Shown here one piece after another: positions 45,804 through 56,611 of a stretch of 64,000 nucleotides of DNA. Source of the DNA: Actinomycetota bacterium (lineage in GTDB: Bacteria > Actinomycetota > Thermoleophilia > Solirubrobacterales > 70-9); contig VAYN01000018.1 in assembly GCA_005885405.1 (NCBI GenBank), positions 87,596 through 151,595 of the forward strand, written 5' to 3'. The position numbers were made by a program, and so were the translations under genes. Numbering within the stretch: the first letter of the stretch is position 1; the number at the start of each line of letters is the position of its first letter. Under the pieces are notes generated by a model. That model was not told the origin of the DNA. It made no database searches and was given only the letters and a program-made list of their open reading frames with translations.

Positions 45804-47294
45804 ATGAGCGAGCCAGACGGACAGGAGCAACAGCAGGATCTCTCGCAGGTCCTCGAGGACCGGCGCGAGAAGCTCGGGCGGATCCGCGAGGCGGGGATCG
45901 AGCCGTTCCCGCACGAGTTCTCCGGGCGCGAGGAGATCGCCGAGGTGCGGGCCGCCCACGAGGGGCTCGTCGCCGGGATGGAAACCGAGTCCCGCCACCG
46001 GGTCGCCGGTCGGATCGTCGCCCGCCGCGGCCACGGCAAGGCCTGCTTCCTCGACGTCCGCGACGGCAGCGGCCAGATCCAGCTCCACGCCCGCAAGGAC
46101 GTGCTCGGGGAGGAGGCCTACGACCTCCTCGTCGACCTCGACCTCGGCGACATCGTCGGCGCCGAGGGGACGGCGATGGCGACCCGGCGCGGGGGAGAGC
46201 TCTCGCTGGCGATCGACCACTGGCGCCTGCTGGCGAAGAGCCTGCGACCGCCGCCGGACAAGTTCCACGGCCTCGAGGACCCCGAGACCCGCTTCCGCCG
46301 GCGCGAGCTCGACCTGATTGCCAACGAGGAGAGCCGGCAGGCATTCCGCACCCGCGCCCGCACGATTTCTGAGATCCGCCGCTGGTTCGACGAGCACGGC
46401 TTCGTCGAGGTCGAGACGCCGGTCTTGCAGCCGCTCTACGGTGGCGCCCTGGCGCGGCCGTTCACCACCCACCACAACGCGCTGGACCGCGACTTCTACC
46501 TGCGGATCGCGACTGAGCTCTACCTTAAGCGCCTCGTCGTCGGCGGCATCGACCGCGTCTACGAGCTCGGCAAGGACTTCCGTAACGAGGGGGTCTCGCA
46601 CAAGCACAACCCCGAGTTCACGATGCTCGAGTGGTACGAGGCCTACGCCGACTACGAGAAGACCGCGCACGATCTCGAGATGGTGGTCGCCGAGGTCGCC
46701 GAGCGGGTGTTGGGGACGACGAAGGTGATGCGGGGCGACGTCGAGATCGACTTCGCCCCTCCGTGGCGGCGGATCACCCTGCGCGAGGCGATCCTCGAGC
46801 GCTCCGGGATCGACATCGCCGAGCACCCGACCCGGGAGGCGCTGGCGGCGGCGATGGGGACCGAGCCCGATCCAAAAGAGGGTTGGGGCAAGCTCGTCGA
46901 CGGGCTGCTTTCGCGCGAGGTCGAGCCCGGCCTGATCCAACCGACCTTCATCCTCGACTACCCGGTCGAGCTCTCGCCTTTCGCCAAGAGCCACCGCTCG
47001 AAGGAGGGCGTGGTCGAGCGCTGGGAGGCCTTCGTCGGCGGCCTCGAGATCGCCAACTCCTTCACCGAGCTGAACGATCCCGACGAGCAGCGCCGGCGCT
47101 TCGAACAGCAGGCCGCCGAGGTGGCGCGCGGGGATGAGGAGGCCCAGCCCTTCGACCAGACTTTCGTCGAAGCGCTCGAACAGGGGATGCCTCCGACCGG
47201 CGGCGTCGGCCTCGGGATCGACCGCCTGGTGATGATGTTCACCGGTGCCAAGACCCTGCGAGAAGTGCTGCTCTTCCCGGCAATGCGCACGTAG
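45804..47294 (+). CDS. lysS: Lysyl-tRNA synthetase (class II)
   Basis: 496 aa, standard length. It charges tRNA-Lys. An N-terminal OB-fold anticodon domain (AGRIVARRGHGKACFLDVRDGSGQIQL) is followed by the class II core: motif 1 around FRTRARTISEIRRWFDEHGFVEVETP, motif 2 FRNEGVSHKHNPEFTMLEWYEAYADY, and motif 3 GGVGLGIDRLVMMFT. TAGGCT 9 nt upstream of the ATG suggests its own leaderless promoter. It precedes clpC as in Bacillus. Confidence 0.97.
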   Translation: MSEPDGQEQQQDLSQVLEDRREKLGRIREAGIEPFPHEFSGREEIAEVRAAHEGLVAGMETESRHRVAGRIVARRGHGKACFLDVRDGSGQIQLHARKDVLGEEAYDLLVDLDLGDIVGAEGTAMATRRGGELSLAIDHWRLLAKSLRPPPDKFHGLEDPETRFRRRELDLIANEESRQAFRTRARTISEIRRWFDEHGFVEVETPVLQPLYGGALARPFTTHHNALDRDFYLRIATELYLKRLVVGGIDRVYELGKDFRNEGVSHKHNPEFTMLEWYEAYADYEKTAHDLEMVVAEVAERVLGTTKVMRGDVEIDFAPPWRRITLREAILERSGIDIAEHPTREALAAAMGTEPDPKEGWGKLVDGLLSREVEPGLIQPTFILDYPVELSPFAKSHRSKEGVVERWEAFVGGLEIANSFTELNDPDEQRRRFEQQAAEVARGDEEAQPFDQTFVEALEQGMPPTGGVGLGIDRLVMMFTGAKTLREVLLFPAMRT

Positions 47295-47468
47295 ATGTGC
47301 CGAGTTCTGCGTGAAAACCCGCTCTTAGCGTGCTCAAGCGCTCAGAAGCCGGACATCCGACCCCGGTAGAGTTAAGGGACAGATGGATGCCTCCCGATAA
47401 GGGAACAGGGCGTCCGGCGGTACAAATCCGGGTATCCCGGGTTTGTTCAACCAGGAAGAGGTCTTCAT
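47295..47468 (+). other. clpC leader region with two hairpins
   Basis: 174 bp without a gene. A TAGAGT box (about 47367-47372) is followed by GGATGCC/GGCGTCC, enclosing TCCC-GATAA-GGGA (47385-47415). A second hairpin follows, AAATCCGGG-TAT-CCCGGGTTT (47424-47444, 8 of 9 paired). GAAGAGG lies 7 bases before the TTG start. I see no CIRCE, CtsR or full HspR site. Confidence 0.55.
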
Positions 47469-50060
<2,592 letters not shown>

Positions 50061-50070
50061 GCGGGGCCGC

Positions 50071-51207
50071 GTGGTGAGAGAGCCGGGCCGGGCCGCGATC
50101 GGCACCTGGAGCGGAGGGCGGTTCCTCCACTTCGGGGAGGCGATCGAGGAGGACCGACTGGCGGCGCTGCTGCGACCGGGGGAGGGGATCGACACGGTCC
50201 TCACCGCCGATGCCTACGGGCAGGGCGACGCTGACCGGGTTCTGGGCCGGGCGCTGGAGGGCGTGGTGCGCGACGACTATTGCCTGATCGGCGCCATCGG
50301 CCACGACTTCTACGAGGGCGAGCGCGAAGGGCCGAAAGGGTTCCCGCGCTTCACCGACCCGCGGCTGCGCGGCCCTCGGGAGTACGCCGACTACCTGCGG
50401 ATGGCGACTGAGAAGAGCCTAGGGAGGATCGGCGCCACCTCCTTCGACCTGCTGCTGCTCCACAACCCCGACCGCGTCGGCTACGGCAGCGAGGTCGTTT
50501 GGGACGGGATGGCGGCGCTGCGCGACGATGGGCTGACGGCGGGGATCGGCGTCGCCCCGGGGCCGGCGAACGGCTTCACCCTCGACCTGATCGACTGCCT
50601 GGAGCGCTTCGGCGACCGCATCGACTGGGCGATGATCATCCTCAACCCGCTCGAGCCGTGGCCGGGGGAGCTCTGCCTCGACGCCGCGGCGCGCCACGAC
50701 GTCCAGGTCCTGACCCGGGTCGTCGACTACGGCGGCCTCTTCTGGGACGACCTGCGGCCGGGGATGGAGCTGGCCAAATTCGACCACCGCTCCTTCCGTC
50801 CCGAGGGCTGGATCGGGCGCGGGCTGGAGAAGATCGAGAAGCTGCGGCCGATCGCCGAGCGGGCGGAGCTGACCCCGATGCAGCTGGCCTGCCAGTGGAA
50901 CCTCGCCCATCCCGCGGTCGCCTCCGTCGCCCCGACCCTGATCCAGGAGATCGGCCCGGAGGCGCGGCCGATCGAGGACAAGCGGGCCGAGTTGGCGGCG
51001 CTCCCGGCCGAGAACCGACTCAGCCCCGAGGACGTCGAAGAGATCCGCGCCGTCGGCGACAACACCGGCTCGATGGCGTTGAAGGGCGCCAGCCCCGAAC
51101 ACGGGGGCGAGGAGCGGCCCGACCGCTGGCCCCTCACCGAGGGCCTCGCCACCGTCGGCAGCCGTTGGGGCATAGACCCCGACCGCGACCTCGTCGCCAG
51201 CCGCTAA
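50071..51207 (+). CDS. Aldo/keto reductase-like protein
   Basis: 378 aa TIM barrel. The AKR Asp and Tyr positions are recognisable in DTVLTADAYGQGDADRVLGRAL, and the active-site His in FDLLLLHNPD. The Lys expected in the following strand is not seen (YCLIGAIGHDF). NADPH-binding C-terminal features include MQLACQWNLAHPAVASVAPTLIQ and LSPEDVEEIRAVGDN. The GTG at 50071 starts the frame 10 bp after clpC; a second GTG follows. It interrupts the clpC-disA neighbourhood. The substrate is unknown and activity may be altered. Confidence 0.85.
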   Translation: MVREPGRAAIGTWSGGRFLHFGEAIEEDRLAALLRPGEGIDTVLTADAYGQGDADRVLGRALEGVVRDDYCLIGAIGHDFYEGEREGPKGFPRFTDPRLRGPREYADYLRMATEKSLGRIGATSFDLLLLHNPDRVGYGSEVVWDGMAALRDDGLTAGIGVAPGPANGFTLDLIDCLERFGDRIDWAMIILNPLEPWPGELCLDAAARHDVQVLTRVVDYGGLFWDDLRPGMELAKFDHRSFRPEGWIGRGLEKIEKLRPIAERAELTPMQLACQWNLAHPAVASVAPTLIQEIGPEARPIEDKRAELAALPAENRLSPEDVEEIRAVGDNTGSMALKGASPEHGGEERPDRWPLTEGLATVGSRWGIDPDRDLVASR

Positions 51208-51237
51208 CCGCCGCGGGCGGCGATAGCGTCGCCGCCC

Positions 51238-52635
51238 GTGGAACGCAAGTGGTGGACCCTCGCCGGCGCCTGCGCCGGGCTCTTCGTCCTGATGCTGGAC
51301 TCGACCGTGGTCGCGCTGGCGCTGCCGGAGATCCGCAAGGACGTCGACGCCAGCGCCGAGGGGCTGCAGTGGGTGATGAACGCCTACCTGCTGGCGATCG
51401 CGGTCTTCGTCGTCACCGCCGGGCGGCTGGGGGACATGTTCGGGCGCAAGCGGGTCTTCCTCGCCGGCCTCGTCCTCTTCGCCATCGGCTCGGTCGTCTC
51501 CGGCGCGGCGCAGAACCAGGAGATGCTGATTCTCGGCCGGGTGCTGCAGGGGGCGGGGGCGGCGCCGATGCTCTCGCTCTCGCTGGCGCTGGTCTGCAAC
51601 GTCTTCCGGACCGAGGAGCAGCCGCGGGCGCTGGGGATCTGGGCCGCGGTCTCGGCGATCGCGCTGGCGATCGGCCCGCTTGCCGGCGGCCTCCTGATCG
51701 AACTCGACTGGCGGGTGATCTTCTGGATGAACCTGCCGGTCCTGGCGGCCGGCTTCGCGATCACGATCGCGGCGGCGCCGGAGTCGACTGACCCGGCCGC
51801 CGGCACCCGGATCGACTGGGCCGGCTTGGGGCTCCTCAGCGTCGGGCTCACCGCCGTCGTACTAGCTTTGGTCCAGTCGCAGGCGTGGGGTGCCGCTCCG
51901 CTGTTGTTGCCGGCCGGCCTCGGCATCCTCGCGGTTTTCTGGGATACCGAGCATCGGGTCCGCGCCCCGATCGTCGACTTCGCCCTCTTCCGCAACGGCC
52001 CCTACTTCGGCGCCAGCGCCGCCGCCTTCGCCCTCGTCGGCTCCTATTGGGCGGTGATGTTCTTCCAGCCCCAATACCTGCAGGACGTCCGCGACCACTC
52101 GCCGATCCTCAGTGGCCTGATGATCCTTCCGGTGACGGCGCCGATGATCTTCATCTCGCCCTTCTCGGGCCGGCTGATCGCTCGCTTCGGCGCCCGCGGG
52201 CTGATGACGGCGGGGATGGTCTGCGGAACCGTCGGGCTCCTGGTCCTGACCCAGATCGAGGCCGACACCTCCTACGGGCTCGTCCTCGTGGGCTACCTCC
52301 TCTTCGGGATCGCCCTCGGGCTCGTCTACGCGCCGATGTCGACCGCGGCGATGGCGGCGATGCCGCGGGAGAAGGTCGGGATCGCTTCCGGGGTCCTGGC
52401 AATGGATCGCGTTCTCGCGGGAGCGGTTGCACTCGCCGCCACCGGCGCCGTCTTCCGCGCCTTGCTCGGTGACGGCCACTCCTTCGTCAGCGCGATCGCC
52501 GACTCGACCTGGGTAGCGGCGGTCCTCTGTGCGATCGGCGCCATCCTCACTTGGGCCTTCGTCCGAGACACCGAGCAGAAGCAGTCACCCGAGCTGGACC
52601 AGCACCGTATGCACCACAAACGCTTCCATCTTTAA
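51238..52635 (+). CDS. MFS transporter, DHA2 (EmrB/QacA) family
   Basis: 465 aa with about 14 TM helices. DHA2 motifs: LDSTVVALALPEIRKDV, LQWVMNAYLLAIAVFVVTAGRLGDMFGRKRVFLAGL (motif A) and GRVLQGAGAAPMLSLSLALV (motif C region). Such proteins export drugs or small organic compounds using the proton gradient. TAGCGT lies 8 nt before the GTG, so it is leaderless. It ends 87 bp before disA, whose promoter region carries a palindrome. Confidence 0.9.
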   Translation: MERKWWTLAGACAGLFVLMLDSTVVALALPEIRKDVDASAEGLQWVMNAYLLAIAVFVVTAGRLGDMFGRKRVFLAGLVLFAIGSVVSGAAQNQEMLILGRVLQGAGAAPMLSLSLALVCNVFRTEEQPRALGIWAAVSAIALAIGPLAGGLLIELDWRVIFWMNLPVLAAGFAITIAAAPESTDPAAGTRIDWAGLGLLSVGLTAVVLALVQSQAWGAAPLLLPAGLGILAVFWDTEHRVRAPIVDFALFRNGPYFGASAAAFALVGSYWAVMFFQPQYLQDVRDHSPILSGLMILPVTAPMIFISPFSGRLIARFGARGLMTAGMVCGTVGLLVLTQIEADTSYGLVLVGYLLFGIALGLVYAPMSTAAMAAMPREKVGIASGVLAMDRVLAGAVALAATGAVFRALLGDGHSFVSAIADSTWVAAVLCAIGAILTWAFVRDTEQKQSPELDQHRMHHKRFHL

Positions 52636-52641
52636 CCCGGC

Positions 52642-52676
52642 TTGACAAAGCTTATTCCGACCTGTCCACTCGGAAT
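52642..52676 (+). promoter_or_regulatory. disA promoter region with inverted repeat
   Basis: TTGACA-N17-TCCACT (52642-52670) overlaps ATTCCGA-N9-TCGGAAT (52654-52676), perfect 7-bp arms. A regulator bound here would affect disA transcription. The remaining leader is about 45 nt. Confidence 0.55.
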
Positions 52677-52721
52677 CGAGGAGACCGCATTCCAGAGCGG
52701 TTTCTGCCATCCTCTTAATCG

Positions 52722-53834
52722 ATGCCTGCTTTGTCTGGGGATGAGCTCCACGAGTTATCGGAACGCCAAGATCCCCGACTTCTAAGAGCGCTCGACGTCG
52801 TCGCCCCCGGCGGCTCGCTACGCGAGGGGATCGACAACATTGTCCACTCGCGGACCGGCGGACTGCTGGTCGTCGGCGACCTCGACGACATCTCCCACCT
52901 GCTCTCGGGCGGGATCAAGCTCGACGTCGACTACACGCCGGCGATGCTCTACCAGGTGGCAAAGATGGACGGCGCGATCGTCCTCAACGGCGAGGCGACG
53001 AAGATCGCCTGGGCCAACGTGCAGCTGATGCCGGACCCGACGATTCTCAGCTCAGAGACCGGCACCCGGCACCGCACCGCCGAGCGCGTCTCCAAACAGA
53101 CCACCGCTCTCGTCATCGCGATCTCCCAGCGCCGCGACGTCGTCTCCCTCTACGTCGAGGGGACGAAGTACATCCTTCAGGACATTCCCGCCGTGCTGGC
53201 GAAAGCGAACCAGGGCCTGGCGACGCTGGAGAAGTACCGCCAGCGCCTCGACCAGGTCTCCTCGCGCCTGACCCGGCTCGAGTTCGAGGGCGGCGGCGTT
53301 CTCCACGACGCCCTCTCGGTCCTCCAGCGGGCCGAGCTGGTGACGCGGATGGCGGTCGAGGTCGAGCGCTACATCGTCGAGCTCGGGACCGAGGGTCGGC
53401 TGATCGAGATGCAGCTGGAGGAGACGATGGTCGGCGTCGCCGCTGACAAGACGGCGCTGATCCGCGACTACAGCGTCGAAGACTCAGAGGGCAATCTGAC
53501 CTCGGTGCTACAGGCGCTCGGGCGGATGCCCCACCAGGACGTGCTCGACTTCGGTCGGCTGGCCGAGCTGCTCGGCTACGACCGCAAGGTCAACACCCTG
53601 GACTTTCCTGTCTCGCCGCGCGGATACCGGGTGTTGGGCCGGGTCCCGCGGATTCCCAAGCTTGTCGTCCAGAAGATCACCCACGAGCTGGGCGGGCTCG
53701 ACGAGGTCCTTGCGGCCTCAGATGAAGAGCTCGCCGCTGTCGACGGAGTCGGGCCCGCGCGGTCCAAGGACATCCGCGAGGGCCTGCGGCGGCTCCAAGA
53801 GGTTGATCTGGTCGACCGGTACTTGCAGAGCTGA
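52722..53834 (+). CDS. disA: Diadenylate cyclase / DNA integrity scanning protein DisA
   Basis: 370 aa. It makes c-di-AMP and scans DNA for damage. The DAC domain (about 10-150) has DGAIVLNG and GTRHRTAERVSKQTTALVIAIS. A helical linker precedes a C-terminal HhH region (DEVLAASDEELAAVDGVGPARSKDIREGLRRL, 325-360). The start is ATG 52722. carD follows closely. radA, its usual partner in Firmicutes, is absent here. Confidence 0.96.
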   Translation: MPALSGDELHELSERQDPRLLRALDVVAPGGSLREGIDNIVHSRTGGLLVVGDLDDISHLLSGGIKLDVDYTPAMLYQVAKMDGAIVLNGEATKIAWANVQLMPDPTILSSETGTRHRTAERVSKQTTALVIAISQRRDVVSLYVEGTKYILQDIPAVLAKANQGLATLEKYRQRLDQVSSRLTRLEFEGGGVLHDALSVLQRAELVTRMAVEVERYIVELGTEGRLIEMQLEETMVGVAADKTALIRDYSVEDSEGNLTSVLQALGRMPHQDVLDFGRLAELLGYDRKVNTLDFPVSPRGYRVLGRVPRIPKLVVQKITHELGGLDEVLAASDEELAAVDGVGPARSKDIREGLRRLQEVDLVDRYLQS

Positions 53835-53895
53835 CGGCCCACTCGCCGTCGACAAACGAAAGGAGTCACCGATTTCCGAGCTAGACGAGGCCACC

Positions 53896-54435
53896 GTGGA
53901 GGCTGTCTTCGAGGACGTGGAATACGTCTGCGACTTCGAGGAGGGCGACAAGGTCGTCTACCCGCATCATGGCGCCGGACTGGTGATGGCGAAAGAGACG
54001 CGGGAGCTGATGGGGGAGGAGCGTGAGTACCTCACGATCAAGATCCTCCACAACGAACTGACGGTGATGGTGCCGTGCGAAAACGCCGGCAAGGCGGGCT
54101 TGCGACGGGTCATCGACGAGGAAGAAATCAAGAAGGTCACAAACGTCCTCACGGACGACGTCTCGGAGATGCCGAAGAACTGGAACCGGCGCTTCAAGTA
54201 CAACCGCGAGAAGATCAAGACCGGCGACGTCTTCGAGCTGGCCGAGGTCGTCCGCAACCTCGCGATCCGCGAGATGGAAAAGGGTCTCTCCACCGGCGAG
54301 AAGCAGATGTACACCCGGGCGAAGAAGATCCTCGCCTCGGAGTTCATGTACGCGCTCGACAAAGACGAGGACGGCGCCGAGGAATACCTCGACGGCCTCC
54401 TCGAGGAGCGGTTCGCCGCCACTGCCTCCGCCTGA
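53896..54435 (+). CDS. carD: CarD-family RNA polymerase-binding regulator
   Basis: 179 aa. The N-terminal RNAP-interacting domain reads FEEGDKVVYPHHGAGLVMAKETRELMGEEREYLTIKIL. The DNA-binding helical domain ends in NWNRRFKYNREKIKTGDVFELAEVVRNLAIREMEKGLSTGEKQMYTRAKKILASEF. It stabilises open complexes, especially at rRNA and housekeeping promoters. Start choice: GTG 53896 with GAGG 6 bases before. An in-frame ATT at 53872 with a better AAAGGAG (6 bases) would add 8 residues and cannot be excluded. It replaces yacL in the Firmicutes-like order. ispD overlaps the 3' end. Confidence 0.94.
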   Translation: MEAVFEDVEYVCDFEEGDKVVYPHHGAGLVMAKETRELMGEEREYLTIKILHNELTVMVPCENAGKAGLRRVIDEEEIKKVTNVLTDDVSEMPKNWNRRFKYNREKIKTGDVFELAEVVRNLAIREMEKGLSTGEKQMYTRAKKILASEFMYALDKDEDGAEEYLDGLLEERFAATASA

Positions 54436-55126
54436 GAGTAGTCCCGCAGTAACTGCCGTTATCGCGGCCGCCGGCTCCGGAGAGCGACTCGGAGCCGGCG
54501 GCCCGAAGGCATTCGTCCCGGTCGCCGGGAAGCCGATGGTTGCGTGGTCGGTCGACGCCTTCCGCGCCTGCGAGTCGGTGCGCTCGATCGTCGTCGCGGC
54601 GCCGCCGGGGCACCGCGGCGACCTCGCCGGTCACGACCTCGCCGTCGTCGCCGGCGGCGAGATGCGGGCCGATTCGGTCGCCAACGCGCTCGAGGCGGTG
54701 AGGACGGAGTACGTCGCCGTCCACGACGCCGCCCGGCCGCTGCTGACGCCGGAGCTGGTCGAAGCGCTGGTCGCTGACCTCGACGGGAACCCTGAGGCTG
54801 CGGGGGTCATCGCCGCCGCCCCGGTCACCGACACGATCAAGCGTGGTTCCTTACGGACGCCTGGCGACCGAAAGGAACCACGAATCGTGGAGACGGTCAA
54901 TCGTTCGCAGCTCTGGGCGGCGCAGACGCCTCAGGTGTTCCGGACGGAGGCGCTGCGGGAGGCGCTCGGCGCCGCCGAGCGGCCGCAGGAGGCGACCGAC
55001 GAGGCGATGCTGGTCGAGTGGAACGGTGGCACCGTGCTGATCCACACGGTCGCCGAGCAAAACCTGAAGGTGACGACGCCGCTCGACCTCCGCGTCGCCG
55101 AGCTCCTGTTGGCTGAACGCGGCTAG
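54422..55126 (+). CDS. ispD: 2-C-methyl-D-erythritol 4-phosphate cytidylyltransferase
   Basis: About 234 aa; MEP pathway enzyme coupling CTP to MEP. The track begins at ATG 54536, but the CTP-binding start AVIAAAGSGERLGAGGPKAFVPVAGKPMVAWSVDAF lies upstream in the same frame. No ATG/GTG/TTG is available there. CTG 54422 (14 bp overlap with carD) is the best candidate; GAGGAG lies about 13 bases earlier. VAGGEMRADSVANAL, VHDAARPLLTPELVEAL and LWAAQTPQVFRTEALREAL are conserved. An 11-bp inverted repeat adds about 12 residues (GSLRTPGDRKEP) after DTIKR. Confidence 0.9.
   Translation: MPPPESSPAVTAVIAAAGSGERLGAGGPKAFVPVAGKPMVAWSVDAFRACESVRSIVVAAPPGHRGDLAGHDLAVVAGGEMRADSVANALEAVRTEYVAVHDAARPLLTPELVEALVADLDGNPEAAGVIAAAPVTDTIKRGSLRTPGDRKEPRIVETVNRSQLWAAQTPQVFRTEALREALGAAERPQEATDEAMLVEWNGGTVLIHTVAEQNLKVTTPLDLRVAELLLAERG
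54842..54882. repeat. Inverted repeat inserted inside ispD
   Basis: Perfect 11-bp arms CGTGGTTCCTT and AAGGAACCACG with a 19-nt loop. It encodes about 12 residues not expected in IspD (between DTIKR and RIVET) and keeps the frame. Confidence 0.7.
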
Positions 55127-55272
55127 TCCCGCATCAGCACGTAGACCAGCATCGCGGCGAAGCAGAGCTGCCCGATCGCGAGCGCGGTGCCGAGGTTCTT
55201 CGCCCCGAGGAGGAGCGCGAGCGCCGTGCCGGCGGCGAGCGCGGCGAGCAGGAGAAGGAGCTGACGGCTCAT
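55123..55272 (-). CDS. 49-aa two-TM membrane protein
   Basis: Too short for the ORF track. It reads MSRQLLLLLAALAAGTALALLLGAKNLGTALAIGQLCFAAMLVYVLMRD, with two hydrophobic segments and a basic start. TAGACT lies 9 nt before the ATG on the minus strand, back to back with a TATGCT box for the PHP gene. Its stop overlaps the ispD stop by 3 bases (convergent). No family is recognised; the clean two-helix pattern and promoter placement support it. Confidence 0.55.
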   Translation of the reverse strand: MSRQLLLLLAALAAGTALALLLGAKNLGTALAIGQLCFAAMLVYVLMRD

Positions 55273-55300
55273 TCGGCGCGAAGTCTATGCTCGGCCTCCC

Positions 55301-56143
55301 ATGCTGACCGACTACCACCTGCACCTCCGCCCGGACGAGAACGGGACCACATTCGAGCGCTACTTCACGGCCGAGAACGTCGACCGCTACCTGGCCGCGG
55401 CAGAGGCCGCCGGGATCGAGGAGTTGGGCGTCTCCGAGCACGTCTACCGCTTCCGCCAGGCGCTCGACCTCTGGACCCATCCGCTCTGGGTCGAGAACGC
55501 CAAGGACGACATCGACGCCTACTGCGAGTTCGTCCGCGGCACGCCGCTACGGCTCGGGGTCGAGTGCGACTACGTCCCCGGCGCCGAGGAGCGGATCGAC
55601 GCGCTGCTGGGCGCGCGCGACTTCGACTACGTCGTCGGCTCGGTCCACTTCATCGGCGAGGGGGACGCCGCCGTCGACCACGACGGCTTCGACGTCTGGG
55701 AGGGCGACGGCGACGCCGACGAGATCTGGCGCCGCTACTTCGCAGCGCTCGCCGACTGCGCCCGCTCAGGCCTCTACGACATCCTCGCCCACCCCGACCT
55801 GGTCAAGGTCTGGGGCCGCGCCCGGCCGCTCCCCGACCGCGACCTGCGCAGCTTCTACGAGCCGGCGGTCGAGGCGATCGCCGAGAGCGGGATCGCGGTC
55901 GAGATCTCGACTGCGGGCCTGCGCAAGCCCGTCGGCGAGCTCTACCCCTCGCGCCAGTTCGCGGAGATGTGCATCGAGGCCGGCGCCGTCTTCGCCCTCT
56001 CCTCCGACGCCCACCTGCCCGAGCAGATCGGCTTCGAATACGGGCAGGCGGTGCAGTTCATGGAGGAACTGGGGATAGAAGAGATATGCGTCTTCGAGCA
56101 GCGCCAGCGCAGCCTGGCGCCTTTGGGCAGTCGCGTCCGCTGA
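55301..56143 (+). CDS. PHP-family phosphatase (histidinol-phosphatase-like)
   Basis: 280 aa. PHP-domain metal motifs: DYHLHLRPDE (HxH), GVSEHVYRF, GVECDYVPGAEERIDALL, DYVVGSVHFI, DILAHPDLVK and LSSDAHLPEQIG. This matches monofunctional histidinol-phosphate phosphatases (HisK/HisJ type), the histidine biosynthesis step that makes histidinol; other phosphoester substrates are possible. TATGCT lies 9 nt before ATG 55301. It sits between ispD and ispF, where it is not part of the usual order; ispF follows by 2 bp. Confidence 0.85.
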   Translation: MLTDYHLHLRPDENGTTFERYFTAENVDRYLAAAEAAGIEELGVSEHVYRFRQALDLWTHPLWVENAKDDIDAYCEFVRGTPLRLGVECDYVPGAEERIDALLGARDFDYVVGSVHFIGEGDAAVDHDGFDVWEGDGDADEIWRRYFAALADCARSGLYDILAHPDLVKVWGRARPLPDRDLRSFYEPAVEAIAESGIAVEISTAGLRKPVGELYPSRQFAEMCIEAGAVFALSSDAHLPEQIGFEYGQAVQFMEELGIEEICVFEQRQRSLAPLGSRVR

Positions 56144-56145
56144 GC

Positions 56146-56598
56146 ATGGTCGGCCTCGGCTACGACAGCCACCGCTTCGCCACCGGGCGCCGCCTCGTCC
56201 TCGGCGGCGTCGAGATCGAGCACGACCAGGGCCTCGACGGCCACTCCGACGCCGACGTCCTCACCCACGCGGTGATCGACGCATTGCTCGGCGCCGCTGG
56301 CGGCGGCGACATCGGGACGATGTTCCCCGACGACGATCCGGCCTGGAAGGACGCCGACTCGATCGACCTCCTGCGCACCGTCGTCGGGACGATCGCCGGG
56401 CCGATCATCAACATCGACGCGACGCTGATCTGCGAGCAGCCCCGCCTCGGCCCTTACAAGGCGGAGATGGAGCGGACACTCGCCGAGGCCACTTCGGCTC
56501 GGGTCAGCGTCAAGGCGACCAGCAACGAGGGCATGGGGTTCGTCGGCCGCGGCGAGGGGATCGCCTGCATGGCTGTAGCGAGCGTCGAGAGCGAATAG
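56146..56598 (+). CDS. ispF: 2-C-methyl-D-erythritol 2,4-cyclodiphosphate synthase
   Basis: 150 aa. Zinc-dependent MEP-pathway enzyme. Signatures are GLGYDSHRFATGR, the SDADVLTHAVIDALLGAAGGGDIGTMFPDDD block, and ATSNEGMGFVGRGEGIACMAVA. It starts at ATG 56146; the track extends it into the PHP gene. With ispD it gives two consecutive-pathway enzymes (ispE lies elsewhere). The next gene starts 13 bp after its stop. Confidence 0.96.
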   Translation: MVGLGYDSHRFATGRRLVLGGVEIEHDQGLDGHSDADVLTHAVIDALLGAAGGGDIGTMFPDDDPAWKDADSIDLLRTVVGTIAGPIINIDATLICEQPRLGPYKAEMERTLAEATSARVSVKATSNEGMGFVGRGEGIACMAVASVESE

Positions 56599-56611
56599 TC
56601 TTCCGGCTGGG

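Noticed and set aside
47295-47468. CIRCE, CtsR or HspR operator before clpC
   Set aside because: No TTAGCACTC-N9-GAGTGCTAA, no GGTCAAA tandem repeat and no complete CTTGAGT-N7-ACTCAAG were seen.
54536-55126. ispD starting at ATG 54536 as given by the ORF track
   Set aside because: This would remove the CTP-binding N-terminal motif AAAGSGERLG, which is present in frame upstream.
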